The notes beneath the pieces are model-generated. The model saw only the letters and a list, made by a program, of their open reading frames with translations. It made no database searches and was not told the DNA's origin. The position numbers and the translations under genes are program-made. A stretch of 64,000 nucleotides of DNA. Origin: Acidimicrobiia bacterium. Its GTDB lineage: Bacteria > Actinomycetota > Acidimicrobiia > Acidimicrobiales > Poriferisodalaceae. Positions 25,699 to 36,138 of this stretch are shown here, piece by piece (positions within the stretch are counted from its first letter, which is position 1; every line of letters begins with the position of its first letter). The DNA lies in NCBI GenBank assembly GCA_022822525.1, contig JAJEBN010000082.1, positions 1-64,000 of the forward strand. Reading direction: 5' to 3'.

Positions 25699-27227
25699 GC
25701 ACCACGTGGGACCTGCTGCGCCGCACCGCACGGCGGCGGCCCGACGACCTGGCCTACATCTATCCCGCCGAGGGGCTGCAGTTCACCTGGGCGGAGGTTG
25801 CCGAGCGGGCGGAGCGGCTGGCCGGCGGGCTGGCCGAAGCGGGCGTGGCGGCGGGCGACCGGGTCGCCACCCTGTTTGCCGACGGGCCGCTCCACAACGA
25901 GGCCATCTTCGCGTTGGCTCGGCTGGGCGCGGTGCGGGTCGGGCTGAACTACCGGTACTCGCCGGCCGAGATCGACACGCTGCTGGCGCACAGCGGGGTG
26001 GGCTACGGGCTGTGCAGCGACGACTTCGCTCCGCTGGTGGCGCAGAGCTCGCCCGGGTTCATCAACTGCGGTGACGCTGCTGCCGACTACGGCGAGCTGA
26101 CCGCGTTGATCGACGCCGGCCAGCCCGGCGGATTGCCGACCGTCGAGGTGACCGAGGCCGACCTGTCCACCATCTGCTACACGACCGGGTCGACCGGTGC
26201 GCCCAAGGGGGCCCTGTGGACCCATCGCAACGTCACCCACGCGCTGGCGCACACGGCGATGGACGCCGAGATGCGACCCGACGACATCTGGCTGCACTGC
26301 CTGCCGGGCGCCGGCGTTCCGGGGCTGCTGGGCATCTGGCACGTCGTGCTGGGCTGGACCAACGTCGTGCTGCCGGCGTTCACGCCCCGTGACTGCCTCG
26401 ACGCCATCTCCCAGCACGGCGTGACCGCGACGGTGTGGGTGCCGACGATGCTCGGCGCCGTGCTCGACGCCCAGGAGGCGGCGCCCGCCGACTGCTCCAG
26501 CCTGCGCAAGGTGGTGTACGGGTCGGCACCGACCACGCCGGCGATGATCCGGCGCACATTGGCCACATTTCCCGACACAGAGATCGAACAGTGGTACGGC
26601 TCTACCGAGGGGGCGGGGGGCTGGTTCACTCGCCTGTCCCACGCCGATCACCTGCGGGCCATGGCGGGCGACGACCACCTGCTGCGCTCGTGCGGGCGTC
26701 CGATGCACCACGTCGAATTGGAGACCGCCGGACCGGACGGCGAGACGCTCGCGTCGGGCGAGCAGGGCGAGATCCGTGTGCGCAGCGCCTCGGTCATGGC
26801 GGGCTATCTGGATGCGCCCGAACAGACCGCCGAGACCCTGCAAGACGGCTGGCTGCACACGGGCGACCTGGGCTACGTCGACAGCGAGGGCTACGCGTAC
26901 CTCGTGGACCGCAAGCAGTTCATGATCATCACCGGCGGGTACAACGTGTATCCCGTCGAGGTGGAGAACGCCCTCGCCGAGCACCCCGCCGTGGCGGACG
27001 TGTGCGTGTTCGGTGTGCCCGACGATCGCTGGGGCGAGGCAGTGCACGCGCTTGTGGTGCTGCGTGACGGCGGGGGAGCCACCCCCGAAGAGCTCATCGA
27101 TTTCAGCCGCGAGACGCTGGCCACGTTCAAGGTGCCCAAGACGGTCGAACTCCGCGACGAATTGCTCAAGGGCCCCACAGGCAAGGTGCTCAAGCGCGAG
27201 CACAAGGCCGACTACTGGCCCAGCTGA
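25695..27227 (+). CDS. Acyl-CoA ligase (AMP-forming, ANL superfamily)
   Basis: A 510-aa enzyme with the standard ANL motifs: ICYTTGSTGAPKGALWTH (phosphate-binding loop, about residue 160), EQWYGSTEGAGGWF (A5), GWLHTGDLGYVDSEG (A7), DRKQFMIITGGYNVYPVEVE (hinge) and LKGPTGKVLKRE (A10 catalytic Lys). It would activate a carboxylate to its CoA thioester and feed the preceding crotonase and MaoC proteins. ATG 25695 overlaps the upstream stop. It ends the five-gene cluster, 13 bp before the convergent iron permease. Confidence 0.88.
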   Translation: MSTTWDLLRRTARRRPDDLAYIYPAEGLQFTWAEVAERAERLAGGLAEAGVAAGDRVATLFADGPLHNEAIFALARLGAVRVGLNYRYSPAEIDTLLAHSGVGYGLCSDDFAPLVAQSSPGFINCGDAAADYGELTALIDAGQPGGLPTVEVTEADLSTICYTTGSTGAPKGALWTHRNVTHALAHTAMDAEMRPDDIWLHCLPGAGVPGLLGIWHVVLGWTNVVLPAFTPRDCLDAISQHGVTATVWVPTMLGAVLDAQEAAPADCSSLRKVVYGSAPTTPAMIRRTLATFPDTEIEQWYGSTEGAGGWFTRLSHADHLRAMAGDDHLLRSCGRPMHHVELETAGPDGETLASGEQGEIRVRSASVMAGYLDAPEQTAETLQDGWLHTGDLGYVDSEGYAYLVDRKQFMIITGGYNVYPVEVENALAEHPAVADVCVFGVPDDRWGEAVHALVVLRDGGGATPEELIDFSRETLATFKVPKTVELRDELLKGPTGKVLKREHKADYWPS

Positions 27228-27240
27228 ATCGCATTGCTGC

Positions 27241-28851
27241 TCAGGTGTGTTCTTGGCGCCGCACGACCAGGAACCAGGTGAGCACGAACGACAGCACCAC
27301 CAAGACGACGCTCATGAGTCCGGCTTCGGCGATGAAGGCATCCTCGAATGAGCCGTAGATCCGGGTGGTCAGCGTCGAGAAGCCGAGCGGCGACACGAAC
27401 AGGCTGATCGGCAGTTCCTTCATCACCGACAGCAGCACCAGACCCGCGCCCGCTCCGAGCGCAGGACCCATGACCGGCATGTCCACCGTGACGAAGCGCC
27501 GCAGGGGACCGGCGCCGAGCAGGCGGGCGGAATCGTGCAGGCGAGGGGGCACGCTGCGCACCGCGACCACGCTGATGCCCATTGCGAGCGAGCCGAAGCG
27601 CACGATGTAGGCGAAGATCAGCAGCGCCGCCGTGTCGCCCAGCAGATCGAGCACCAGGTCGGTGCGCAGGGTCCAAAAGCGCATCGACAGGGCAATGAGC
27701 AGGCCAGGGAGTGCGAACGTGCTGATGACCACCGCGTGCGCGAGCGACCCGGTCCGTGACCGGTAGCGCCCCACCAGCAGGGCGATCGGCAGCACCGCCG
27801 CGACCGACACCACTGCGGCCACGACGCTCACCCACACGGTGTTGAACGTGGACTCCGCGATAGCGGTGTAATCGACGGTGAGCGCGCGGTCGCCGGTCAG
27901 CGAGCGGAACAGGCCGCGCTGCGCCCAGTCGGCCAGGGCGATGAAGGGTGCGATGACGCTCGCGAAGACCGTCAGCGCCACCGCTGCGGTGGCGTACGGC
28001 CGCCACCGGCCGAGCCGGTTGTCGAGCGGCCGGTCGCTCTTGGCCGACATCGCGTCGGGCAGGCGGCGCGAGAACCACCGCTCGGCCAGCACCACGATCG
28101 CTGCGAGCACCAGCAGCATCAGGCTGAGCGCCAGGGCGACGGGCGGGTTGGCCAGGTAGTTCGTGGCGATGGCTCGTGTCAGCGTGTCGTAGCGCATCAG
28201 CTGCACAGCGCCGAAATCGCTCAGCGTGTACAGGAACACCAGCAGCGTGCCGGCGCCGATGGCGGTGCCTGCGTGCGGCAGGCAGATGCGGCGGAACACG
28301 GCGAACGCACTGTCGCCGAGCAGCCGGGCGCTTTCCTCGAGGCTGCCGGGGAGGTGCCGCAGCCGTGCTGCCACCGGCAGGTACACGTAGGGGTAGGTCA
28401 TCAGCACCAGCACGAACCATGCGCCCCAGAAACCCCGCAGTTCGGGCACCGAGCTGACGCCGACGATGCTGAGCAGGTCATTGGCCAGACCGCCCGGATT
28501 GAGCGTGCGGATGAACGCAGCCGCGCCCACGAACGTCGGATAGACCAGCGGCAGCGGCAGCAGCACCCGCCACAGCTTGCGCAGCGGCAGATCGGTCCGC
28601 ATGGTGAGCCAGGCCAGGCCGGTGCCGAGCACCAGTGCGCTCGCCGAGACCGACACCGCGAGGCGCAGCGACCGCCACAGCGGGCCGAGGGTGCGGGCGC
28701 TCCACAGCAGCCCCTCGGGACCGGTGCCGTCGCGCAGCGCCCGGTACACGAGGTACACGCCGGGGAACGCGAAACCGAAGGCCAGCACCACCCCTGCAAC
28801 GCGCAGCGCAGCGGGGGCGCGGCTGCTGCGCCGCCGGAGGGCCGCGATCAT
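27241..28851 (-). CDS. Iron(III) ABC transporter permease, fused two-domain (FbpB type)
   Basis: A 536-aa protein with about 12 hydrophobic helices in two homologous halves. Each half ends in an EAA-like loop: SLEESARLLGDSAFAVFRRI (about residue 172) and RLHDSARLLGAGPLRRFVTV (about residue 430). This fused layout is that of the FbpB/SfuB family of ferric permeases. The adjacent binding protein and the iron box support iron uptake. No cognate ATPase is encoded here; the MalK-like ATPase at 33.9 kb belongs with carbohydrate transport by sequence type. Confidence 0.88.
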   Translation of the reverse strand: MIAALRRRSSRAPAALRVAGVVLAFGFAFPGVYLVYRALRDGTGPEGLLWSARTLGPLWRSLRLAVSVSASALVLGTGLAWLTMRTDLPLRKLWRVLLPLPLVYPTFVGAAAFIRTLNPGGLANDLLSIVGVSSVPELRGFWGAWFVLVLMTYPYVYLPVAARLRHLPGSLEESARLLGDSAFAVFRRICLPHAGTAIGAGTLLVFLYTLSDFGAVQLMRYDTLTRAIATNYLANPPVALALSLMLLVLAAIVVLAERWFSRRLPDAMSAKSDRPLDNRLGRWRPYATAAVALTVFASVIAPFIALADWAQRGLFRSLTGDRALTVDYTAIAESTFNTVWVSVVAAVVSVAAVLPIALLVGRYRSRTGSLAHAVVISTFALPGLLIALSMRFWTLRTDLVLDLLGDTAALLIFAYIVRFGSLAMGISVVAVRSVPPRLHDSARLLGAGPLRRFVTVDMPVMGPALGAGAGLVLLSVMKELPISLFVSPLGFSTLTTRIYGSFEDAFIAEAGLMSVVLVVLSFVLTWFLVVRRQEHT

Positions 28852-28888
28852 TGGGCCGTTCTGGCCGGCCGGCTCGGCTGTGCTGAGG

Positions 28889-30007
28889 TCACTCGTTCAG
28901 GATGCCGCTTGCTTCGATGATCTCCGTCGAACGTGCGAATCCGTCGCCCAATGCGTCGAAGTCGATGCTGCCGATCTCGAGGCCCCCCAGCGGCGGCAGC
29001 ACGGCTGCAGGTGCCACGCCTGCCGCGAGCGGGTACTCCAGCGTCTCGTTGCTGAAGTACTGCTGGGCAGCCTCGCTCAGCAGGTAGGCGATGAACCGGT
29101 TGGCGAGGTCGGCGTCGTCGCTGGCGGTCGTCACGGTGGCGGCGGTGATGATGAGCATCGAGCCGACGTCGTCGCCGGCGAAGTCCCAGTTGGCGGCGCG
29201 GTGATCGTCGCCCAAGGCCGCAGCCACTTGGTACTGGTAGTAGTGATTCACCAGTCCCATGTCGATCTCGCCGCGCCCGGCAGCCTCGACGATGGACCGG
29301 TTGTTGGGGTAGTAGCGGGCGTCGTTGGCGACCATGTCGTCGAGCCATTGCGCTGCGGCGTCGCTGCCGTGCTGGTCGCGGAACACGGTGAACCAGTCGA
29401 CGAACGAGCCGTTCGTGGCCGGGATGGCCACCCGGCCGCGGTAGCGCTCGTCGGTGAGGTCGAAGATCGACGCGGGCAGTTCGTCGTCGGCGACGCTGTC
29501 GAGGTTGTAGACGAGCACGCGCTGGCGACCCGTGAAGCCGACCCAGGTCCCCGCGTCGGACCGGTGGTCGGATGTGACCAGATTCGCCACGTCGCCATTG
29601 ACGGTGGTGAGCAGCCCCTTGCTGGTCAGGAATCCGACAGGGCCGGGCGAGCGGGACAGGAACACGTCGGCGGGCGTGCGGTCGCCTTCCTCGGCCAGCA
29701 GCAGGGCCAAGTCCGTCGAGGCGCCCCACCGGACCGCCACCGTGACGCCGGTCTCGCACGCGAAGGCGTCGAGGACGGGCTGGATCAGATTCTCGGTGCG
29801 GCCCGAATAGACCGTGAGCTGCCCGTCAGACCCCGACGCGCACTCCCCGTCGTAGATCTCCGCGGCGGTGCCTTCCAGCGTGCGTGCGGAGCCGCATGCG
29901 GTCACTGTCAGGCCGACTGCAACGATGAGCACTGCGAGTTGCCGGTACCGCTCGGCGGGGCCGCTGGCTCGTCGGCGAGAAGCCGGCGTCGTGTCGTTCT
30001 CGAACAT
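28889..30007 (-). CDS. Iron(III) ABC transporter substrate-binding lipoprotein (FbpA/FutA-like)
   Basis: A 372-aa protein. A hydrophobic signal (LAVLIVAVGLTVTACG) with lipobox Cys near residue 38 is followed by GQLTVYSGRTENLIQPVLDA, WGASTDLALLLAEEGDRTPA, DVFLSRSPGPVGFLTSKGLL and VGFTGRQRVLVYNLD, the ferric-binding-protein pattern. GLVNHYYQYQV carries the paired Tyr that ligate Fe(III) in the family. An IdeR/DtxR-like box lies 35 bp upstream of the ATG, so expression should rise on iron limitation. The permease follows after 37 bp. Confidence 0.88.
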   Translation of the reverse strand: MFENDTTPASRRRASGPAERYRQLAVLIVAVGLTVTACGSARTLEGTAAEIYDGECASGSDGQLTVYSGRTENLIQPVLDAFACETGVTVAVRWGASTDLALLLAEEGDRTPADVFLSRSPGPVGFLTSKGLLTTVNGDVANLVTSDHRSDAGTWVGFTGRQRVLVYNLDSVADDELPASIFDLTDERYRGRVAIPATNGSFVDWFTVFRDQHGSDAAAQWLDDMVANDARYYPNNRSIVEAAGRGEIDMGLVNHYYQYQVAAALGDDHRAANWDFAGDDVGSMLIITAATVTTASDDADLANRFIAYLLSEAAQQYFSNETLEYPLAAGVAPAAVLPPLGGLEIGSIDFDALGDGFARSTEIIEASGILNE

Positions 30008-30041
30008 GGCGCCGCACTATAGCGTCGGTTGTCATTGTTTG

Positions 30042-30060
30042 TAAGGTTTGCCTAACTTCC
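30042..30060 (-). promoter_or_regulatory. IdeR/DtxR-type iron box upstream of the iron transporter
   Basis: TAAGGTTTGCCTAACTTCC matches 15 of 19 positions of the actinobacterial iron-box consensus TWAGGTWAGSCTWACCTWA by my count. It lies 35 bp upstream of the ferric-binding-protein start on the minus strand. Binding of Fe-loaded IdeR would repress the operon. Confidence 0.65.
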
Positions 30061-30070
30061 GAAGGCGAGG

Positions 30071-31063
30071 TCAGGCGAAGCGCAGTGGCTCGGCGGCGCT
30101 CCAGTCGACGGGCTGCTCGTCGAGATTCAGCGCGAGCTGGTGCCAGATCAGCTCGACCGCCGGCGGGCCCACCGGGTCGGCCTCGCTGCCCTCAGCAGCG
30201 TTCACCATCAGTTCGTACATGGCGCCGTCGGTCTCGTCGGTGGGTCGGGCCAGCAACTCCATGAACGCCTCGGCCATCTCGCTGGGCTCCAGCATCCGTG
30301 GCTGCCAGCGCCCGAAGACCCGCTCGTTGCCGGCGTACTCGTTGGTCATGCCGGTTCGGATGAACGGCAGCAGCAGCGTGAAGCAGGTGACGAGGTCGGC
30401 GCTGCGGCCCAGGTTCACCTTCAGCACCTTGGGCAGCTGCAGCACTGCCCAGTTCGACAGCGCATAGCCGGGCACGGCCGGGCCCGGGTCCACCGCCTGC
30501 CGTGACGACACGTACACGAACTGCGCTGGCTCGTCGGCATACACCGCCTCGCCCGCCCACAGGTGGGTCGATGCCAGGAAGCCGTCGACCTTGGTGTCGA
30601 GCACCAGCCGTGACTGCTCCAGGTTCTCGATGAACGCCTGTCGCACCCGGGCCCGCCGCAGCGAAGACGACTCGCCCTCGACTGGCCGCAGCGTGCGGCC
30701 GAGGCTGTAGCCCGACTCGGTGAGCCCCGAATTGCAGATCACCAGATTCGGCGGCAGGCCGCCCATCTGGTCGATCACATAGCTGCGGATGGCCCACAGG
30801 TCCCGCAGGTTGGTGACGTCGGCCTGCACGGGGAACGCGTGCACGCCCTCGTCGCGCAGGCGGTCGACCAGATCGAACCCGTCCTCGTAGCTGCGGTGGA
30901 AGTGGATGCCGACCGAGGCGGCGCCGTTGAGCCCGGCGCTGAGCGCGAATGCCTGGCCGATGCCGCCGTCCTTGCCGGCACCGGTGATGAGCACCCGCTT
31001 GCCCTCTACGCCGCCGCGCAGCGCATCGAAGCGGAACCTGTCGGTAGGCGCGGTGTAGGTCAT
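30071..31063 (-). CDS. SDR-like oxidoreductase with a large insertion
   Basis: A 330-aa protein. GKRVLITGAGKDGGIGQAFA (nucleotide-binding loop with an extra residue), FPVQADVTNLRDLWAIRSYV and NLVICNSGLTESGYSL are SDR-type. An insertion (about residues 130-175, ESSSLRRARVRQAFIENLEQ) follows. The Tyr position reads GYALSNWAVLQLPKVLKVNL, so the usual YxxxK Lys is absent. This may be a ketoreductase-like or diverged SDR. The ATG at 31063 is chosen; the 187 bp upstream to GlpD hold nothing recognisable. Confidence 0.65.
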   Translation of the reverse strand: MTYTAPTDRFRFDALRGGVEGKRVLITGAGKDGGIGQAFALSAGLNGAASVGIHFHRSYEDGFDLVDRLRDEGVHAFPVQADVTNLRDLWAIRSYVIDQMGGLPPNLVICNSGLTESGYSLGRTLRPVEGESSSLRRARVRQAFIENLEQSRLVLDTKVDGFLASTHLWAGEAVYADEPAQFVYVSSRQAVDPGPAVPGYALSNWAVLQLPKVLKVNLGRSADLVTCFTLLLPFIRTGMTNEYAGNERVFGRWQPRMLEPSEMAEAFMELLARPTDETDGAMYELMVNAAEGSEADPVGPPAVELIWHQLALNLDEQPVDWSAAEPLRFA

Positions 31064-31250
31064 GGCGTTGCTCCTCGTCGAGCTACGGGCTGGGCTGTCG
31101 TTGTTGTCTGCTGGAAACTGCCGCGGCGGGATCCCGTGCGGGCACCGAAGCAGACCGCGAGTCTGCCCTACCCGCACAGGGGCGAGGTACCCGCCCTGAC
31201 GGCTGCAGCGACGCCGGCGCGGGCACGGCGCGAGGGGAGCAGTCTGTTGC

Positions 31251-33038
31251 TCAGCGGCGAATGTCCGGGGCGCCGAGGCGGGCTGCGTCGGCGGTCTGGT
31301 CGTCGGGCCTCGTCTGACTCTCGCGCTCGGCCTCGACCCGGGCGCGGTAGTGCCACACTTCGCGCTCGACGGTCTCGGGCGACCATCCCAATTCGGCGCC
31401 CATCAGCTCGGCGGTGTGCTGCGCCGCGTCGACGCCCCGATCCCATGCCTCCACCGAGAGCCGGGTGCGCCGAGTCAGCACGTCGTCGAGATGCAGGGCG
31501 GCCTCGCTGCGCACGGCGTGGGTGACCTCGGCGCGCAGGTATGGATGACCCTCGGCCAGCGGCGCAGCGAGGTCGGGCTGCTCGGCGATCAGCTCGACCA
31601 CCTCGTCGATGCGGTCGCCGTGGCGCTCGAGCAGATGCACCGCTGCGGCCCGGCTGATGCCGGCACCTGCTGCGATCTCGTCCTGGCGTCGGCGCCGCTC
31701 CTCGTAGCCCGCTGCACCCACCAGCGGCGTGACGCCCGTGGCGGATCGGCGGGCCGCGGCATTGCGTCGCCGGCGGGACAGCTTGGGCGGCGGGCGGCCG
31801 TACGCGGTCTCGATTTCGGCGAGCGCCATCTCGACCGTGTCGGCTGCCATGACGCGGTAGGTCGTGTACTTGCCGCCGGCCACCGAGATCAGCCCGCGAG
31901 CCGCTCGGGTGACCGAGTGCTCACGGCTCAGCTTGGCGGACTGCTCGGCGTCGGACGGGCTGTCGCCGGTCACCAGGGGGCGCAGGCCCGCATAGACGCC
32001 GCAGATGTCGTCGCGGCCGATGGGGTCGGCCAGCACGCCGTTGAGCCGCTGCAGCAGCAGATCGATGTCGGCGCTGCTCGCGGCAGGATGGGCGTAGTCG
32101 AGATCCCAGTCGCTGTCGGTGGTGCCGATGATCCACCGGTCTCCCCAGGGCACCACGAACAGGACGCTGGGCGGGGTGGGCACGATGAGCCCGCAGTCGA
32201 GGTCGATCCGGTCCCGGGGGACCAGCAGGTGGATCCCCTTGGAGGCACGGATGCGCGTCCGTGAGCCGTCGGTGTCGTGCGAGTCGCGCTCGGCCAGCTG
32301 TTCGATCTGGCTGGTCCACACACCCGTGGCGTTGATCACCGCATCGGCGTCCAGCCTGAACGTGCGCCCTGTCTCGCCGCAGTGCGCGATGACGCCCCGC
32401 ACCGCCTTGCCGGTGACGATCAGCTCCTGGACGCGGGTGGAGGTGAGGATGCGCGCCCCATGCGCAGCGGCCGTGCGGGCGATCGCGACGACGAGCCGGG
32501 CGTCGTCGGTCTGGCCGTCCCAGTAGGCGATGCCGCCGCGCACCACGCCGGGGTCGAGGCCAGGCGCCAACTCCTGCGTGCCGGCAGCGCCGAGGTGCCG
32601 GTGGGATCCGATCGCATGCGGACCCGTCCCGGCCATCATGCTGTACAGCAGGATTCCCGCCCCGGTGCGCAGCCGTTCGCGCCAGCCGCGGCGGATGGGG
32701 TAGAGGAACTGCACCGGGCGGACCAGGTGCGGGGCCAACCGGCCCAGCAGCAGCCGGCGTTCGTTGAGCGACTCGGACACGAGCCCGAATTCGAGGCGTT
32801 GCAGGTAGCGCAGCCCGCCGTGGATCAGCTTCGACGAGCGGCTCGAGGTGCCCGAGGCCAGGTCACGCTGTTCGAGCAGGGCCACGCTGCGGCCCCGCAG
32901 CGCCAGGTCCAGCGCGCAGCCCGCGCCGGTGACGCCGCCGCCGATGACGATGACGTCGACATGGCCGCCGCTGATCTCGTCGAGCCAGGCGGCGCGCTGG
33001 GCCGGACCCAGCCGGCTGTCACCGGCAGTGTCGTTCAC
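31251..33038 (-). CDS. glpD: Aerobic glycerol-3-phosphate dehydrogenase
   Basis: A 595-aa FAD enzyme. VIVIGGGVTGAGCALDLALR (FAD Rossmann) opens the chain, followed by LASGTSSRSSKLIHGGLRYL (the GlpD signature), then GIHLLVPRDRIDL and VVPWGDRWIIGTTDSDWD. The C-terminal helical cap DAVINATGVWTSQIEQ and later VTPLVGAAGYEERRRRQDEI completes the family length. It oxidises glycerol 3-phosphate to dihydroxyacetone phosphate with electrons to quinone. It starts 3 bp after the class II aldolase stop, so both are one operon. Confidence 0.92.
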   Translation of the reverse strand: MNDTAGDSRLGPAQRAAWLDEISGGHVDVIVIGGGVTGAGCALDLALRGRSVALLEQRDLASGTSSRSSKLIHGGLRYLQRLEFGLVSESLNERRLLLGRLAPHLVRPVQFLYPIRRGWRERLRTGAGILLYSMMAGTGPHAIGSHRHLGAAGTQELAPGLDPGVVRGGIAYWDGQTDDARLVVAIARTAAAHGARILTSTRVQELIVTGKAVRGVIAHCGETGRTFRLDADAVINATGVWTSQIEQLAERDSHDTDGSRTRIRASKGIHLLVPRDRIDLDCGLIVPTPPSVLFVVPWGDRWIIGTTDSDWDLDYAHPAASSADIDLLLQRLNGVLADPIGRDDICGVYAGLRPLVTGDSPSDAEQSAKLSREHSVTRAARGLISVAGGKYTTYRVMAADTVEMALAEIETAYGRPPPKLSRRRRNAAARRSATGVTPLVGAAGYEERRRRQDEIAAGAGISRAAAVHLLERHGDRIDEVVELIAEQPDLAAPLAEGHPYLRAEVTHAVRSEAALHLDDVLTRRTRLSVEAWDRGVDAAQHTAELMGAELGWSPETVEREVWHYRARVEAERESQTRPDDQTADAARLGAPDIRR

Positions 33039-33041
33039 TGC

Positions 33042-33803
33042 TCAGGCGAACTCGTGGGGCAGGTGGCGGCGGGTCGCCCAGCCGAACAAGTTCCAGCCGA
33101 AGTCGCCCTCGGTCAGGTCCCCGCGGGCGGTGCGTGCATCCTCGGCGGAGATCCGGATGCCGGCAGTGGCCTTCATCTGCACCTCGGCCACGCGCTCGGC
33201 GAGCACGAACCAGCCCACCGCGTCGGCGGGGCTCGCCCCCACCGTCAGCAGACCGTGGTTGGCGAGTATCACCGTGCGACAGACGCCGAGTGCAGCGGCG
33301 ATGCGCTTGCCGCCGTCGGTCGAGCGGACCTGCACTTCCCCGTCGTCGAAGAGCGCATGGTCCTCGAAGAAACAGGTTGCCTCCTGGTTGATCGGCTCGA
33401 TCATCCGCCGTTCGGCAGAGAACGGCGTGCCCCATTGGGTGTGCGTATGCGCAGCGGCGCCGATGTCGGGCCGGGCCTCGTGGATGGGGTGATGGATGGT
33501 GTAGGCGCTGTGGTTGATGGGCGCGGGCCGGCCTTGCTGGTCGGCGGCGGTGCCGTCAGGCGCCACCAGCACCAGGTCGTCGACGGTGGCCCGCTCGAAG
33601 GGCACGCCGTAGCGCAGCAGCCACATGTGGTCCGGCTGGATCGGGTCGCGGCAGGTGATGTGGCCGTCGCCCAGCTCACCCCAGCGCAGCACCCCGAACA
33701 GCCGGTACGCACGGGCCAGGTCGTCCATCAGCCGGGCGCGTTCGGCGTGCGGATCGGCCTCGAAGGGCTCGGCGGATTCGGCGGCGACATCGCGAGCATT
33801 CAC
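33042..33803 (-). CDS. Class II aldolase/adducin-family protein
   Basis: A 253-aa protein. LRWGELGDGHITCRDPIQPD, SAYTIHHPIHEARPDIGAAA and HTHTQWGTPFSAERRMIEPI give the zinc-ligand His cluster (HTH), and VILANHGLLTVGASPADA holds the later His. The family includes fuculose- and ribulose-phosphate aldolases; the substrate is not identifiable. It is the first gene of the operon with glpD, divergent from the sugar-ABC ATPase with a LacI-type palindrome between. Confidence 0.85.
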   Translation of the reverse strand: MNARDVAAESAEPFEADPHAERARLMDDLARAYRLFGVLRWGELGDGHITCRDPIQPDHMWLLRYGVPFERATVDDLVLVAPDGTAADQQGRPAPINHSAYTIHHPIHEARPDIGAAAHTHTQWGTPFSAERRMIEPINQEATCFFEDHALFDDGEVQVRSTDGGKRIAAALGVCRTVILANHGLLTVGASPADAVGWFVLAERVAEVQMKATAGIRISAEDARTARGDLTEGDFGWNLFGWATRRHLPHEFA

Positions 33804-33837
33804 TGTGCGAAGTCTGCCACGCCCTCTGCCGAGTCAG

Positions 33838-33857
33838 GTCCGTAACCGCTTACGGAC
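33838..33857. promoter_or_regulatory. 20-bp LacI-type palindrome in the aldolase/ATPase intergenic region
   Basis: The arms GTCCGTAA and TTACGGAC are perfectly inverted around CCGC, with the central CpG typical of LacI-family operators. It lies between divergent starts at 33803 and 33901. It differs from the TGCAAGCG-type sites at 42.5 and 45.4 kb, so a different LacI protein may bind it. Confidence 0.6.
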
Positions 33858-33900
33858 TAGTCTCGGCAGGGTAGGCGCGCGTGCCTGAGATGGGGGTCAG

Positions 33901-35061
<1,161 letters not shown>

Positions 35062-35067
35062 CTGGGT

Positions 35068-36138
35068 TCAGGGGTTCCAGAGCTTGCGGTGCGGGATCGA
35101 CGGCAGCACCAGCCGTCCGAAGAGGTCGCACTCGGCGAGGTGGGGGTAGCCCGACAGGATGAAGGCGTCGATGCCCACCTCCCGGTAGGCGTCGAGCTTG
35201 GCCGCGACCTCGTCGGGGTCGCCGACGATGGCTGCCCCGGCCCCGCTGCGGGCGCGGCCGATGCCCGTCCACAGGCCATCCTCGGCGAAGCCGTCGTCGT
35301 CGGCGCTGTCGCGTAGCTGGGCTTGGCGCTGCACACCGACCGAGGCCGAGTCGAGCGCTCGGGCCCGGATCGACGCCCCGGTGTCGTCGTCGAGCTGGCT
35401 CACGAGCCGGCGGGTGGCGTCGATGGCCTCGGCGTTGGTGGGTCGCACGATCACGTGCGATCGCAGGCCGAACTTGAGTTCGCGACCCACTGCTGCGGCC
35501 CGGTCCCGCATCTCGCTGACCGTCGCCGCAACGCCCGCCACCGTGTCGGGCCAGGTGAGAAAGACATCGGCTGCCAGAGCGGCGGTGTGCTTGGCGTCGT
35601 CGGAGAAACCGCCGAAGTAGAAGGGCGGGCACCGGCCGCTGACGGTGCCGACGCGTGGGGGGTCGAGCTGCACCGAGACGAACTCGCCGTCGAAGTCGAC
35701 CGGCTGGCCGTCGAGCAGGGTGCGCAGCACGGCCATGTGCTCGCGGGTGCGCTGGTAGCGAGGCGCCGACGGCAGCGGGGCGCCGGGCAGATCGCTGGAG
35801 ATGATGTTGATGGTGAGCCGCCCGCCCGCCATCTGGTCGATCGTGGCGAGCTGGCGTGCGAGCTGCGGCGGCCAGAGCTCTCCCATGCGCACCGCCAGCA
35901 GCAGGTTGATGCGACTGGTGCGGGTGGCGATGCCCGCAGCGAAGGCCGTGGCGTCGATGCCCAGCGTGTAGCCCGAGGGCAGCAGCACGTTGTCGAATCC
36001 GTTGCGCTCGGCCGCGGTGACGATGTCCGCGCAGTGGTCCCAGGTGCTGGCAAGGTTCGGATCCGCCACGCCCAGGAACTCGTAGTCGTCGTCGCACAGC
36101 GCCGAGAACCACGCAATCTCCGGCGGCGCTGTACTCAT
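35068..36138 (-). CDS. LLM-class (luciferase-like) flavin-dependent monooxygenase
   Basis: A 356-aa TIM-barrel flavoprotein. IAWFSALCDDDYEFLGVADP, FDNVLLPSGYTLGIDATAFA, RINLLLAVRMGELWPPQLAR and ATIDQMAGGRLTINIISSDL are the blocks of SsuD/LLM enzymes, with RSHVIVRPTNAEAIDATRRL and GDPDEVAAKLDAYREVGIDA further on. It probably uses FMNH2 and may oxidise a sulfonated or other substrate. The start ATG overlaps the Gfo/Idh stop (ATGA). It is the last gene of the six-gene run, so a link to the imported sugar, for example a sulfosugar, is possible but inferred. Confidence 0.85.
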   Translation of the reverse strand: MSTAPPEIAWFSALCDDDYEFLGVADPNLASTWDHCADIVTAAERNGFDNVLLPSGYTLGIDATAFAAGIATRTSRINLLLAVRMGELWPPQLARQLATIDQMAGGRLTINIISSDLPGAPLPSAPRYQRTREHMAVLRTLLDGQPVDFDGEFVSVQLDPPRVGTVSGRCPPFYFGGFSDDAKHTAALAADVFLTWPDTVAGVAATVSEMRDRAAAVGRELKFGLRSHVIVRPTNAEAIDATRRLVSQLDDDTGASIRARALDSASVGVQRQAQLRDSADDDGFAEDGLWTGIGRARSGAGAAIVGDPDEVAAKLDAYREVGIDAFILSGYPHLAECDLFGRLVLPSIPHRKLWNP

